DNA of 64,000 bases from Zoogloea dura (lineage in GTDB: Bacteria > Pseudomonadota > Gammaproteobacteria > Burkholderiales > Rhodocyclaceae). Numbering within the stretch: position 1 is the first letter of the stretch; each line of letters opens with the position of its first letter. Shown in pieces: positions 1-7,842 of the stretch. The translations under genes and the position numbers were made by a program. The DNA lies in contig NZ_JABBGA010000020.1 of assembly GCF_012927165.1 (NCBI RefSeq), positions 39,438 to 103,437 on the forward strand, written 5' to 3'. The notes under the pieces were generated by a model. The model worked only from the letters and a program-made list of their open reading frames with translations, made no database searches and was not told the origin of the DNA.

Positions 1-2
1 TG

Positions 3-371
3 GGTTTCAACGAGTGGGTGACCCTGTCGATCCAGCGCGCCATCGAGCGCATCCAGAGCCGCCTGCAGGGTGGCCTGGCCTTCCTGGCGACGGTCGGCTC
101 GACCGCGCCCTTCGTCGGCCTGTTCGGTACCGTGTGGGGCATCTACCACGCTCTGACCGCCATCGGCGTGGCCGGCCAGGCGTCCATCGACAAGGTGGCC
201 GGCCCGGTGGGCGAGGCGCTGATCATGACCGCCATCGGCCTGGCCGTCGCGGTGCCGGCGGTGCTGGGCTACAACTGGCTGGTCCGCCGCAACAAGAGCG
301 TGCTGGACGACGTCCGCGCCTTCGGCAGCGACCTGCACTCGGTCATCCTGGCCTCGGCCAGCAAGGCCTGA
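3..371 (+). CDS. exbB: ExbB/TolQ-family proton channel, 3' part
   Basis: This is the C-terminal part of an inner-membrane MotA/TolQ/ExbB proton-channel protein; the 5' end lies outside the window, and the reading frame is open from base 3. Visible are the family hallmark GLFGTVWGIYHAL in the second membrane segment and a third hydrophobic segment (ALIMTAIGLAVAVPAVLGYNW) followed by a basic stretch. ExbB uses the proton motive force with ExbD to energise TonB. The gene leads into two exbD genes and tonB in the same direction, so it belongs to a TonB energy-transduction operon. TolQ is unlikely given the downstream tonB. Confidence 0.9.
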   Translation, partial: GFNEWVTLSIQRAIERIQSRLQGGLAFLATVGSTAPFVGLFGTVWGIYHALTAIGVAGQASIDKVAGPVGEALIMTAIGLAVAVPAVLGYNWLVRRNKSVLDDVRAFGSDLHSVILASASKA

Positions 372-389
372 TCGGCGGGGCACGCAGTC

Positions 390-818
390 ATGGCCATCAG
401 TGCAGCTCCCGCCGAGGGAGACGACGAAGTCATCGCGGCGATCAACACCACGCCGCTGGTGGATGTGATGCTGGTGCTGCTGATCATCTTCCTGATCACC
501 ATCCCGGTCGTCACCACCTCGGTGCCGGTGGAATTGCCCAAGGAAACCGTCGAGGTGCGGGAATCCAAGCCGGAGAACCTGGTGATCTCGGTGGACAGCA
601 GCAACGCCATCTACATCCAGGATTCGAAGGTGGCGAGCACCCGGGCGCTGGTGGAACACCTGAAGAAGGTCTCCGTGCAGCAGCCCCAGCCCGAGGTACA
701 GATCCGCGGTGATCTGACGGCGCAGTACGAGGGCGTCGGCAAGATCCTCTACGCCTGCCAGCTGGCCGGTATCGGCAAGGTGGCCTTCATTACCGAACCG
801 CCCGCCCGGGGCGGTTGA
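390..818 (+). CDS. exbD: ExbD biopolymer transport protein (first copy)
   Basis: The 142-residue protein has one N-terminal membrane segment (VMLVLLIIFLITIPVV) preceded by the NTTPLVDVMLVLL signature, whose aspartate is the proton-relay residue in ExbD/TolR proteins. A short periplasmic domain follows. The length is normal for ExbD. It sits 18 bp after exbB and 13 bp before a second exbD, so the genes are probably co-transcribed. Two exbD genes in one ton operon are known in several Proteobacteria; the paralogues differ mostly in the periplasmic domain. Confidence 0.92.
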   Translation: MAISAAPAEGDDEVIAAINTTPLVDVMLVLLIIFLITIPVVTTSVPVELPKETVEVRESKPENLVISVDSSNAIYIQDSKVASTRALVEHLKKVSVQQPQPEVQIRGDLTAQYEGVGKILYACQLAGIGKVAFITEPPARGG

Positions 819-831
819 GGAGGACCGGAAC

Positions 832-1263
832 ATGGCAATGAACGTGGGAAGCAGCAGCGCCAGCGGCGATCCCGAGGTGATGATGGACATCAACACCACG
901 CCCTTGATCGACGTGATGCTGGTCCTGCTGGTGATGCTGATCATCACCATCCCGATCCAGCTCCACGCAGTCAACCTCAACCTGCCCGTCGGCACGCCGC
1001 CCCCCAGCGACGTGAAGCCGGAGGTGGTGAAGATCGACGTGGATGCGAAGAGCGTGGTGCATTGGCAGGGTGTGGCAGTGGGCAGCGGGGCCGAGCTGGA
1101 GCAGAAGATGAAGGATGTCTCCCTGCTGCCGGTCCAGCCCGAGGTGCACCTGCGCCCCGACCGGCATGCCCGTTATGAAGTGGTGGCGAGCATCCTGGCG
1201 GCGACGAAGCGCTCGGGGCTCACCAAGATTGGCGTCATTGGCAGCGAGCAATTCATAGAATGA
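832..1263 (+). CDS. exbD: ExbD biopolymer transport protein (second copy)
   Basis: The second ExbD paralogue has 143 residues, with the same INTTPLIDVMLVLLVM transmembrane signature and conserved aspartate. A usable ribosome binding site (gaggaggacc) lies just upstream of the ATG at 832. Its last codons overlap the tonB start (ATGA-type overlap at 1260-1263), indicating translational coupling with tonB. Its periplasmic domain differs clearly from the first ExbD, so the two are paralogues rather than a recent duplication. Confidence 0.92.
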   Translation: MAMNVGSSSASGDPEVMMDINTTPLIDVMLVLLVMLIITIPIQLHAVNLNLPVGTPPPSDVKPEVVKIDVDAKSVVHWQGVAVGSGAELEQKMKDVSLLPVQPEVHLRPDRHARYEVVASILAATKRSGLTKIGVIGSEQFIE

Positions 1264-1907
1264 GCACGATTACCGCAAACTACCATTTTCAGCCCAAGGA
1301 CCCGTCCCGCAGCGCCACCGGGCTGGTCGTGGTCGTGGGGCTGCACGTCGTTCTCGGCTATGCGCTGGTGTCAGGCCTGGCCCGGGATATCGTCAAGGTC
1401 ATCAAGAAGCCGCTGGATGCGGCGGTGATCCAGGAGGTGAAGCTGCCTCCGCCGCCGCCCCCGCCGCCGAAGGTGGTGAAGCTGGAGGCGCCGAAGCTGA
1501 AGACTCCGCCGCCGCCGGCCTACGTGCCGCCGCCCGAGGTGACACCGGCAGTGACGCCACCACCGGTCATCGCGGCGGCATCACCGACGCCGCCACCGGC
1601 CCCGGTGATCGCGCCGCCCGCTCCGCCTGCCCCGGCGCCGGTCGCGGCGCCCAAGCCGGTGAAGGCCGACATGGCGGCCAGCTGCCCGACCCAGGTGCGT
1701 CCCGAAGTGCCCCGCGGCGCAGAGGGGGTCAGCGGGGTGATCCGGGCCCAGGCGATCATCCGTGATGGTGCGGTGAAGGAGGTGACCATCCTGTCCGGTC
1801 CCAAGGTCTTCCACCAGGCGGTGCGCAGCGCGATGCTGCAATACCGCTGCGTGTCGGGTGACGCCGAGATCGTCGCCACCCAGCAGTTCGTCTTCGAGTC
1901 GGGCTGA
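1260..1907 (+). CDS. tonB: TonB family energy transducer
   Basis: The 215-residue protein has an N-terminal signal anchor (hydrophobic stretch around residues 21-38), a long proline-rich periplasmic spacer with PPPPPP runs (about residues 60-135) and a C-terminal TonB domain with the usual GVSGVIRAQAIIRDGAVKEV pattern. It links the ExbB/ExbD motor to TonB-dependent outer-membrane receptors. The start overlaps the stop of the upstream exbD by four bases. No TonB-dependent receptor lies in the window, so the transported substrate is unknown. Confidence 0.9.
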   Translation: MSTITANYHFQPKDPSRSATGLVVVVGLHVVLGYALVSGLARDIVKVIKKPLDAAVIQEVKLPPPPPPPPKVVKLEAPKLKTPPPPAYVPPPEVTPAVTPPPVIAAASPTPPPAPVIAPPAPPAPAPVAAPKPVKADMAASCPTQVRPEVPRGAEGVSGVIRAQAIIRDGAVKEVTILSGPKVFHQAVRSAMLQYRCVSGDAEIVATQQFVFESG

Positions 1908-1914
1908 TGGATGG

Positions 1915-1948
1915 AGGGGTATGCACGGGCGCGCCCTTGCATACCCCT
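1915..1948 (+). terminator. Hairpin after tonB
   Basis: AGGGGTATGCA (1915-1925) is perfectly complementary to TGCATACCCCT (1938-1948), and the interior GGGCGCGCCC is itself self-complementary. It starts seven bases after the tonB stop. There is no clean T-tract (gcttccttctattt follows), so it could be a terminator or an mRNA 3'-stabilising hairpin. Confidence 0.6.
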
Positions 1949-2104
1949 GCTTCCTTCTATTTCAGAATTCCTGCGATGCATATCAGCGCCGCCCTGCAAG
2001 GCTTCTGAAATCTTCTTGGTTCGCCTCCTGAGGGCCCCTCGTTAATGTTCTCCCATCGACCGCACCCGCAGGGGGTTGCGGCCCATATCGTCCGGGAGAA
2101 CTTC

Positions 2105-2617
2105 ATGCTCGATTCCAGCCTCGATTCGTCGGTCAGTGCCGACTCCACGCCGCCGGGCGCCGGCAGCGCCGATATTGCCGAAACCCTTCTTTCCCAGGCC
2201 CGCGAGCGCGCCCGCAGTGATGGCCTGCCCTATGCCGGCGGAGTGTTCCCCGCCGACGCCTGGAAGCTGGTCACCGCCGGCCGCGCCGTGCTGGTGGACG
2301 TGCGCACCGCCGAGGAGCGCAAGTTCGTCGGCCATGTGCCCGAGGGCCTGCATGTGGCCTGGGCCACCGGTACCTCCATGAACCGCAACCCGCGCTTCGT
2401 CAAGGAGCTGGAAGCCAAGGTCGGGAAGGACAGCGTGGTGGTCTTCCTCTGTCGCAGCGGCAAGCGCTCGGCGGCCGCAGCCGAGGCGGCGGCCAAGGCG
2501 GGCTTCACCAGTGCGTTCAACATCCTTGAAGGCTTCGAGGGCGAACTCGATTCCCAGCAGCGCCGCGGCGGCATTGGCGGCTGGCGCTTCCACGGCCTGC
2601 CGTGGGTCCAGGATTGA
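2105..2617 (+). CDS. Rhodanese-domain sulfurtransferase
   Basis: A single rhodanese domain of 170 residues, with the active-site loop VVFLCRSGKRS carrying the catalytic cysteine that forms a persulfide. The start at 2105 is preferred over an in-frame ATG at 2045 because CGGGAGA sits 7-9 bases upstream and the upstream codons look non-coding. It precedes an XRE-type regulator, an encapsulin shell gene and a cysteine desulfurase, all in the same direction. Rhodanese genes are among the reported neighbours of family 2A encapsulins, so a role in handling desulfurase-derived sulfane sulfur is a reasonable inference. There is no signal peptide, so it is cytoplasmic. Confidence 0.88.
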   Translation: MLDSSLDSSVSADSTPPGAGSADIAETLLSQARERARSDGLPYAGGVFPADAWKLVTAGRAVLVDVRTAEERKFVGHVPEGLHVAWATGTSMNRNPRFVKELEAKVGKDSVVVFLCRSGKRSAAAAEAAAKAGFTSAFNILEGFEGELDSQQRRGGIGGWRFHGLPWVQD

Positions 2618-2625
2618 GTCGGTCG

Positions 2626-2877
2626 ATGGCTTCCCCGTCAGATCCTGCCGACACCCTGGCAGACCGCTTCGGGACCCTCGTGCGCCAGCTCCGGGAATCC
2701 CGCGGCTGGTCGCAGGAGGAGCTCGCCGAGCACGCCGAGCTGAACCGCGGCTACGTGGGCGAGATCGAGCGCGGCGGGGCGATGCCGTCGCTGACCACCA
2801 TCGACAAGCTGGCGCTCGCCTTCCGCCTCAGCCCCTCGGTCCTGATCGCCCGCATCGAGTCTTCCGCGTCCTTCTGA
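2626..2877 (+). CDS. Small XRE-family helix-turn-helix regulator
   Basis: An 83-residue protein that is almost entirely one HTH_3/XRE domain: LRESRGWSQEELAEHAELNRGYVGEIERG is the typical helix-turn-helix arrangement, followed by the SLTTIDKLALAF helix. It starts eight bases after the rhodanese stop, so the two are likely co-transcribed. The ATG at 2626 fits the domain; a GTG at 2602 in frame is possible but overlaps the rhodanese gene. It has no sensor domain, so it may bind DNA constitutively or need a partner. It probably regulates the encapsulin unit, but this is inferred from position only. Confidence 0.85.
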   Translation: MASPSDPADTLADRFGTLVRQLRESRGWSQEELAEHAELNRGYVGEIERGGAMPSLTTIDKLALAFRLSPSVLIARIESSASF

Positions 2878-2993
2878 ACCCGCCGGCATGTCGACAGCCT
2901 GCTATAGCCGGTTGAAGCATGACCGGCCAGGCAGGACACTCGCCTAATCAATTTTATTCATAACGTTTCCACTTTTTCAGATAAGGAGCTTCC

Positions 2994-3923
2994 ATGGCTG
3001 AGCATCACGACGCCCCGACTGCCCTCGGCGATAACGCCGCCCGGCAACTGGCGAATGCCACCAAGACCGTCCCCCAGCTGTCGACCATCTCGCCGCGCTG
3101 GCTGGTGCATCTGCTCCAGTGGCTGCCGGTCGAGGCGGGTATCTACCGCCTGAACAAGGTCAAGAACCCCCGCGACGTGCGCGTCGCCTGCTCCCAGCGC
3201 GACGAGTCCGAGCTGCCGCAGACCTTCGTGGACTACGACGAGGCGCCCCGCGAGTATTTCCTCAACGCGGTGACCACCATCCTGGACGTGCACACCCGTG
3301 TCTCCGACCTGTACAGCAGCCCGCATGACCAGATCAAGGAACAGCTGCGCCTGACCGTCGAGACCATCAAGGAGCGTCAGGAAAGCGAACTGATCAACAA
3401 CCCGGACTACGGCCTGCTGGCCAACGTCCATGACGATCAGCGCATCTCCACCCTGACCGGCGCCCCGACCCCGGACGACCTGGACGACCTGCTCACCAAG
3501 GTGTGGAAGGAGCCCGGTTTCTTCCTGACCCACCCGCTGGCCATCGCCGCCTTCGGCCGTGAATGCACCCGTCGTGGCGTGCCGCCTCCGACCGTCAGCC
3601 TGTTCGGTGCCCAGTTCCTGACCTGGCGCGGCATTCCGCTGATCCCGTCGGACAAGGTGCCGGTCGAGGACGGCAAGACCAAGATCATCCTGCTGCGCAC
3701 CGGCGAGAAGCGCCAGGGCGTGGTCGGCCTGTTCCAGCCGGGTCTTGCCGGCGAACAGACCCCGGGCCTGTCGGTGCGCTTCATGGGCATCAACCGCAAC
3801 GCCATCTCGTCCTACCTGATTTCCCTGTATTGCTCGCTGGCCGTGCTGACCGACGATGCCCTGGCTGTCCTCGAAGACGTGGAGATCGGCAAGTACCATG
3901 ACTATCCCGACACTTACAAGTGA
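2994..3923 (+). CDS. Family 2A encapsulin nanocompartment shell protein
   Basis: A 309-residue HK97-fold shell protein of the family 2A encapsulin type (the SrpI-like group). Recognisable features are the N-terminal arm region with NNPDYGLL, the WKEPGFFLTHPLAIAAFGRECTRRGVPPPTV stretch, GAQFLTWRGIPLIPSDK and the C-terminal NAISSYLISLYCSLAVLTDDALAVLEDVEIGKYHDYP segment. The length matches the family. An AAGGAG Shine-Dalgarno lies six bases before the ATG. The next gene is a cysteine desulfurase with a long disordered N-terminus, the standard cargo of this family, and a rhodanese lies upstream. In characterised members the shell encloses the desulfurase and is linked to sulfur storage or starvation. 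The promoter could lie in the AT-rich 2940-2980 stretch. Confidence 0.93.
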   Translation: MAEHHDAPTALGDNAARQLANATKTVPQLSTISPRWLVHLLQWLPVEAGIYRLNKVKNPRDVRVACSQRDESELPQTFVDYDEAPREYFLNAVTTILDVHTRVSDLYSSPHDQIKEQLRLTVETIKERQESELINNPDYGLLANVHDDQRISTLTGAPTPDDLDDLLTKVWKEPGFFLTHPLAIAAFGRECTRRGVPPPTVSLFGAQFLTWRGIPLIPSDKVPVEDGKTKIILLRTGEKRQGVVGLFQPGLAGEQTPGLSVRFMGINRNAISSYLISLYCSLAVLTDDALAVLEDVEIGKYHDYPDTYK

Positions 3924-5871
3924 CCCCCAGGGCTGGGCTGTGCCCAGCCCGCCCCCCACGGGGGGGCAGGAAACCGCGGGCGGCCCGGTGTTTCCTGGTG
4001 AGGGCCTCGCCGGCCTGGCCGGCGCGGTTCCTGCAGGCGTGCCGGATGAGGTGACGTTGGCGCGGCTGGCCGGCGAGTTCTTCGCCGCGCTGCCGACGGG
4101 CCTGGCCGGCCCGCTGGCGTCGAAGCTGTCCGCTGGGGGGGCTGCGGCCAGCGCCCCGGCGCCGGAGATCGTCCCTACCGGCAACGTCGGCCCGACCCTG
4201 ACCGCCGCCGCGCCGGTGGCGCCGGTACGGGCGGAGTCGGTTCCGATCGACCACGCCGCGGCCGCAGGCCGGCCCGGTGCGCCGGTGTTCGGTGTGCCGG
4301 AGGCCTACGCCGCCGCCCTGCCGACCTTCAGTCCGCCGGCCTCACCGCCGCCGCTGGCGCCGTCCATGCCCTATTACTTCCTGGGCGAGGCGGGTGCATT
4401 CCAGTCCGCCGGGCAGGCTCCCGGCGCCGCACCAGCGGTGGAGAACCGCGTCGTGCCCCAGGCCTTCGGGCTGCCGGGTGAAGCGGAACTGCACCAGATC
4501 CTCGCCGAACTGGGGAGTGACCGTCGTGGTGCTGCAGCAGCCCACCCTGCCGGCGCGCCGGGGCATTTCTACTTCCTCGATACGGCGGGGGTGCAGAACC
4601 GGGAGGCCAGCGTGCCGGCCACGGCGTCACCGGCCCATCCGGCCTTCGACGTGCAGGCGGTACGCCGCGACTTCCCGATCCTGCAGGAGCGCGTCAACGG
4701 CCGGCAACTGATCTGGCTGGACAACGCGGCTACGACCCATAAGCCGCAGGCGGTGATCGACCGGCTGGCGTATTTCTACCAGCACGAGAACTCCAACATC
4801 CACCGGGCCGCCCATGAACTCGCCGCCCGGGCGACGGATGCCTACGAAGGTGCGCGCAGCAAGGTGGCGCGCTTCCTGGGGGCCTCGTCCACGGAGGAGA
4901 TCATCTTCGTGCGCGGCGCCACCGAAGGCATCAACCTGATCGCCAAGACCTGGGGCTGGCAGAACGTGGGCGAGGGCGACGAGATCATCGTCTCCAACCT
5001 CGAACACCACGCCAACATCGTGCCCTGGCAGCAGCTTGCCGCGGCCAAGGGGGCGAAGCTCAAGGTGATTCCGGTGGATGACACCGGCCAGGTGCTGCTC
5101 GACGAGTACCGCAAGCTGCTCACCAGCCGCACGAAGATCGTGTCGGTGACCCAGGTCTCCAACGCCCTCGGCACCGTGGTGCCGGTCAAGGAGATCGTTG
5201 CCATGGCCCACCAGGCCGGTGCGCTGGCAGTGGTGGACGGTGCCCAGTCGGTATCACACATGCGGGTCAACGTGCAGGAGATCGACGCGGACTTCTTCGT
5301 CTTCTCCGGCCACAAGGTGTTCGCCCCGACCGGCATCGGCGCGGTGTATGGCAAGCGGGCCATCCTCGAGGACATGCCGCCCTGGCAGGGCGGTGGCAAC
5401 ATGATTGCCGACGTGACCTTCGAGAAGACCATTTACCACGGTCCTCCGACCCGTTTCGAGGCCGGCACCGGCAACATCGCCGATGCGGTGGGCCTGGGCG
5501 CGGCGATCGACTACGTGGAGCGGCTCGGCATGGAGAACATCGCCCGCTATGAGCACGACCTGCTGGTGTACACCACCCGCGGCCTGCTCACGGTGCCGGG
5601 TCTCAAGCTGATCGGCACCGCCCGCGAGAAGGCGAGTGTCAGCTCCTTCGTGCTCGACGGCTATCGTCCCGACGAGGTCGGCAAGGCCCTCAACGAGGAG
5701 GGCATCGCGGTGCGCTCCGGCCACCACTGCGCCCAGCCCATCCTGCGCCGTTTCGGGCAGGAAGCCACGGTGAGGCCGTCGCTGGCCTTCTACAACACCT
5801 GCGAGGAGATCGATACCCTCGTCGCGGTGCTGCACCGGCTGGCACGGGGCAAGGGGCGGATCGGCCGCTGA
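3898..5871 (+). CDS. SufS-type cysteine desulfurase with encapsulin cargo-loading N-terminus
   Basis: A 657-residue protein. Residues about 1-245 are Pro/Ala/Gly-rich and apparently disordered; from about 250 (FDVQAVRRDFPIL) it is a full SufS-like class II cysteine desulfurase. The PLP-binding lysine lies in FVFSGHKVFAPTGIGAVYG and the catalytic cysteine in RSGHHCAQP. The extension is the expected cargo-loading domain of encapsulin family 2A desulfurases; it contains two related aromatic motifs, YYFLGEAG (159-166) and FYFLDTAG (224-231). The chosen ATG overlaps the shell gene by 26 bp. The first 25 codons pass through two strong hairpins, so a later start (for example GTG near 3989 or 4050) cannot be excluded. 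Confidence 0.92.
   Translation: MTIPTLTSDPQGWAVPSPPPTGGQETAGGPVFPGEGLAGLAGAVPAGVPDEVTLARLAGEFFAALPTGLAGPLASKLSAGGAAASAPAPEIVPTGNVGPTLTAAAPVAPVRAESVPIDHAAAAGRPGAPVFGVPEAYAAALPTFSPPASPPPLAPSMPYYFLGEAGAFQSAGQAPGAAPAVENRVVPQAFGLPGEAELHQILAELGSDRRGAAAAHPAGAPGHFYFLDTAGVQNREASVPATASPAHPAFDVQAVRRDFPILQERVNGRQLIWLDNAATTHKPQAVIDRLAYFYQHENSNIHRAAHELAARATDAYEGARSKVARFLGASSTEEIIFVRGATEGINLIAKTWGWQNVGEGDEIIVSNLEHHANIVPWQQLAAAKGAKLKVIPVDDTGQVLLDEYRKLLTSRTKIVSVTQVSNALGTVVPVKEIVAMAHQAGALAVVDGAQSVSHMRVNVQEIDADFFVFSGHKVFAPTGIGAVYGKRAILEDMPPWQGGGNMIADVTFEKTIYHGPPTRFEAGTGNIADAVGLGAAIDYVERLGMENIARYEHDLLVYTTRGLLTVPGLKLIGTAREKASVSSFVLDGYRPDEVGKALNEEGIAVRSGHHCAQPILRRFGQEATVRPSLAFYNTCEEIDTLVAVLHRLARGKGRIGR
3930..3967 (+). 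repeat. Two tandem hairpins at the shell/cargo gene junction
   Basis: GGGCTGGGC-TGT-GCCCAGCCC (3930-3950) is followed at once by GCCCCCC-ACG-GGGGGGC (3951-3967). Both stems are perfect. They lie 6-44 bases after the encapsulin stop codon and within the predicted first 25 codons of the desulfurase. A similar C6/G6 hairpin sits between nifE and nifN. They may cap the shell mRNA or set shell:cargo ratio; alternatively they are an intergenic repeat and the desulfurase really starts downstream. Confidence 0.6.
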
Positions 5872-5894
5872 ACGGTCAGTCTGCCGGATGCCTG

Positions 5895-5930
5895 CAAGGC
5901 GGCCTCTCCCGTTCGGGGGAGGCCGCCTTG
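5895..5930. terminator. Strong intergenic hairpin after the desulfurase
   Basis: CAAGGCGGCC pairs with GGCCGCCTTG, extended by TCTCCC/GGGGGA around a GTTC loop, giving a 16-bp stem with one G-T pair. It lies between the desulfurase stop and the stop of the convergent AraC gene, so it can serve both strands. Only a short T run follows. Confidence 0.8.
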
Positions 5931-5946
5931 TTGCATTGGGCGGGAC

Positions 5947-6732
5947 TCAGGTGCCTGACCTGTCGCGCAGCTCCCCCGGCGATGCGCCGAAGGCGCCGCG
6001 AAAGGCGGCGATGAAGGCGGAGGTGGAGTTGTAGCCGTGGGCCAGGGCCACCCGGGTCACGCTTTCGCCGGCCTCGAGGGCGTCGAGGGACAGCAGCAGG
6101 CGCAGCCGCTGACGCCATTCGCCGAAACCCAGGCCGGTTTCCTTAATGAACAGGCGGGCCAGGGTGCGGGCCGAGGCACCGGCATTGGCGGCCCATTCGG
6201 TGAGGGTGCGGTCGTCGTCGGGGGCCTGTTCGAGGGCGCTGCAGATCGCCACCAGGCGGCGGTCGGAGGGCAGGGGCAAGCCGAAGGGCGCGCGCCGGGC
6301 GGCGGCCAGTTCATCCACCAGCACCGCCACCAGGCGGCCGGGGGGGCCGTCCTCGTCGTATTCGACCGGCAGTTCGCCGATGCGCCGGATCAGTTCGCGG
6401 ATCAGCGGGCTGATCTCGAGGATGCAGCTTTCGGCAGGCAGCCCGGCCGCGGCTTCGCGCGACAGGTACAGGCTGCGCATCTCCGCCTCGCGGCGATTGA
6501 CCACCTGGTGGGGCACGTCGGGCGGGATCCACACGGCATGATGGGGTGGTGCGGCGTGGTCGAAGCTGGGGGTGCGCACGCCCAGCACGCCCCGCGCGGC
6601 ATACGAGAGCTGGCACCAGGGATGGCTGTGTTCCTCGGTCCACGAGCCCGGCGCGAGGGTTTCGTGACGGTTGTAGAGGGGCCGCGGCAGGCCTGGCAGG
6701 CGCGGGATGCTGCGTTTGTGGGTGGTCTGCAT
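5947..6732 (-). CDS. AraC-family regulator with cupin sensor domain
   Basis: A 261-residue regulator. Residues about 15-110 form a cupin-like ligand domain (EEHSHPWCQLSYAARGVL, WIPPDVPHQV), and the C-terminal 100 residues carry two AraC helix-turn-helices (LTEWAANAGASARTLARLF and VTRVALAHGYNSTSAFIAAFRGAFGASPG). It is transcribed divergently from the transporter gene starting at 6832, with about 100 bp between them, the usual arrangement for a local regulator and its target. The effector is unknown. Confidence 0.9.
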   Translation of the reverse strand: MQTTHKRSIPRLPGLPRPLYNRHETLAPGSWTEEHSHPWCQLSYAARGVLGVRTPSFDHAAPPHHAVWIPPDVPHQVVNRREAEMRSLYLSREAAAGLPAESCILEISPLIRELIRRIGELPVEYDEDGPPGRLVAVLVDELAAARRAPFGLPLPSDRRLVAICSALEQAPDDDRTLTEWAANAGASARTLARLFIKETGLGFGEWRQRLRLLLSLDALEAGESVTRVALAHGYNSTSAFIAAFRGAFGASPGELRDRSGT

Positions 6733-6831
6733 GGCCTTGTCCGTTTCTCGCTATTCCATGACCCGATGCCGTTAGAGCGTCGAAGGGGCCTGGCCTAGAG
6801 TCCGGTTTCCTACATTTGCGGTGATGCGTTC

Positions 6832-7842
6832 ATGGAAAGCACCTCTTCCCCCTTGCAGCGATTGTGCCTGCGTCTGAAGTCCGAGTGGTTCCTGCTGGCG
6901 CTGGTGGGCGCGGTGGTGGTGGCCAGCTTCTTTCCCGGGCTGGGCCGTACCGGCGGCGTGCTGCATGGTGAAGTGGTGGCCAGTGTGGGGATCGCCATCG
7001 TGTTCTTCCTGCACGGACTCGGCCTGTCGGTGGCGAGCCTGGTGCAGGGCATGCGCGGCTGGAAGGTGCATGCGGTGGTGCAGCTCACCACTTTTGCGAT
7101 CTTTCCGCTGATCTGGTGGGGCGTGGATGCGCTGGCCGGCCCGCATCTGCCGCGGGATCTGGCGCTGGGCTTCTGCTACCTGTGTGCGCTGCCGTCGACC
7201 ATCTCGTCGTCGGTGGCGCTGACCGGGCTGGCCCGGGGCAATGTGCCGGTGGCGATCTTCAACGCGACCCTGTCGAGCCTGCTGGGCATCGTGCTGACCC
7301 CGCTGATTGTCGGCTTCTTTGCCCACGCGGACGGGCGTGGCCTGCCATTCATGGATACGGTGCTGGGCATCTTCCGGCTGCTCGTGCTGCCGCTGGCGGC
7401 GGGCATGCTGCTGCGCCCGCTGTTGCATGCCTGGCATGTGCGTCATCGCCACATGACCCACCTGCTCGACCGCTGGGTGATCGTGATGCTGGTGTTCACC
7501 GCCTTCTGTGACGGCGTTGCGGCAGGCCTGTGGCGGGACAACGGGGTGGATGTGCTGCTGATCGCGGCCCTCGGCGCGGCAGGCCTGCTGGTGGTCGTGC
7601 TGGCCCTGACCACCTGGACGGCTCGGCGGCTCGGCATGGCCACCGCGGACGAGATCGCCACGGTGTTCTGTGCTTCCAAGAAGACCCTGGCGTCCGGCGT
7701 GCCGATGGCCAAGCTGCTGTTCGGCGCCAGCCCGTCCATCGGGCTGGTCCTGTTGCCGATCATGTTCTATCACCAGATCCAGCTGATCATCTGCTCGATG
7801 CTGGCCAACCGCTACGCCAAGCGTCTTCAGACGCAGGCCTGA
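6832..7842 (+). CDS. Bile acid:sodium symporter-like (SBF/YfeH) transporter
   Basis: A 336-residue inner-membrane protein with about ten hydrophobic segments, matching the SBF-like CPA transporter group (PF13593 type). The conserved ALPSTISSSVALTGLARGNVPVAIFNATLSSLLGIVLTPL region and the late CASKKTLASGVPMAKLLFG motif are characteristic. The substrates of this subgroup are not well established; a small organic anion is most likely. It is divergent from an AraC regulator that probably controls it. The 3' end overlaps the convergent DUF815 gene by 16 bp. Confidence 0.88.
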   Translation: MESTSSPLQRLCLRLKSEWFLLALVGAVVVASFFPGLGRTGGVLHGEVVASVGIAIVFFLHGLGLSVASLVQGMRGWKVHAVVQLTTFAIFPLIWWGVDALAGPHLPRDLALGFCYLCALPSTISSSVALTGLARGNVPVAIFNATLSSLLGIVLTPLIVGFFAHADGRGLPFMDTVLGIFRLLVLPLAAGMLLRPLLHAWHVRHRHMTHLLDRWVIVMLVFTAFCDGVAAGLWRDNGVDVLLIAALGAAGLLVVVLALTTWTARRLGMATADEIATVFCASKKTLASGVPMAKLLFGASPSIGLVLLPIMFYHQIQLIICSMLANRYAKRLQTQA

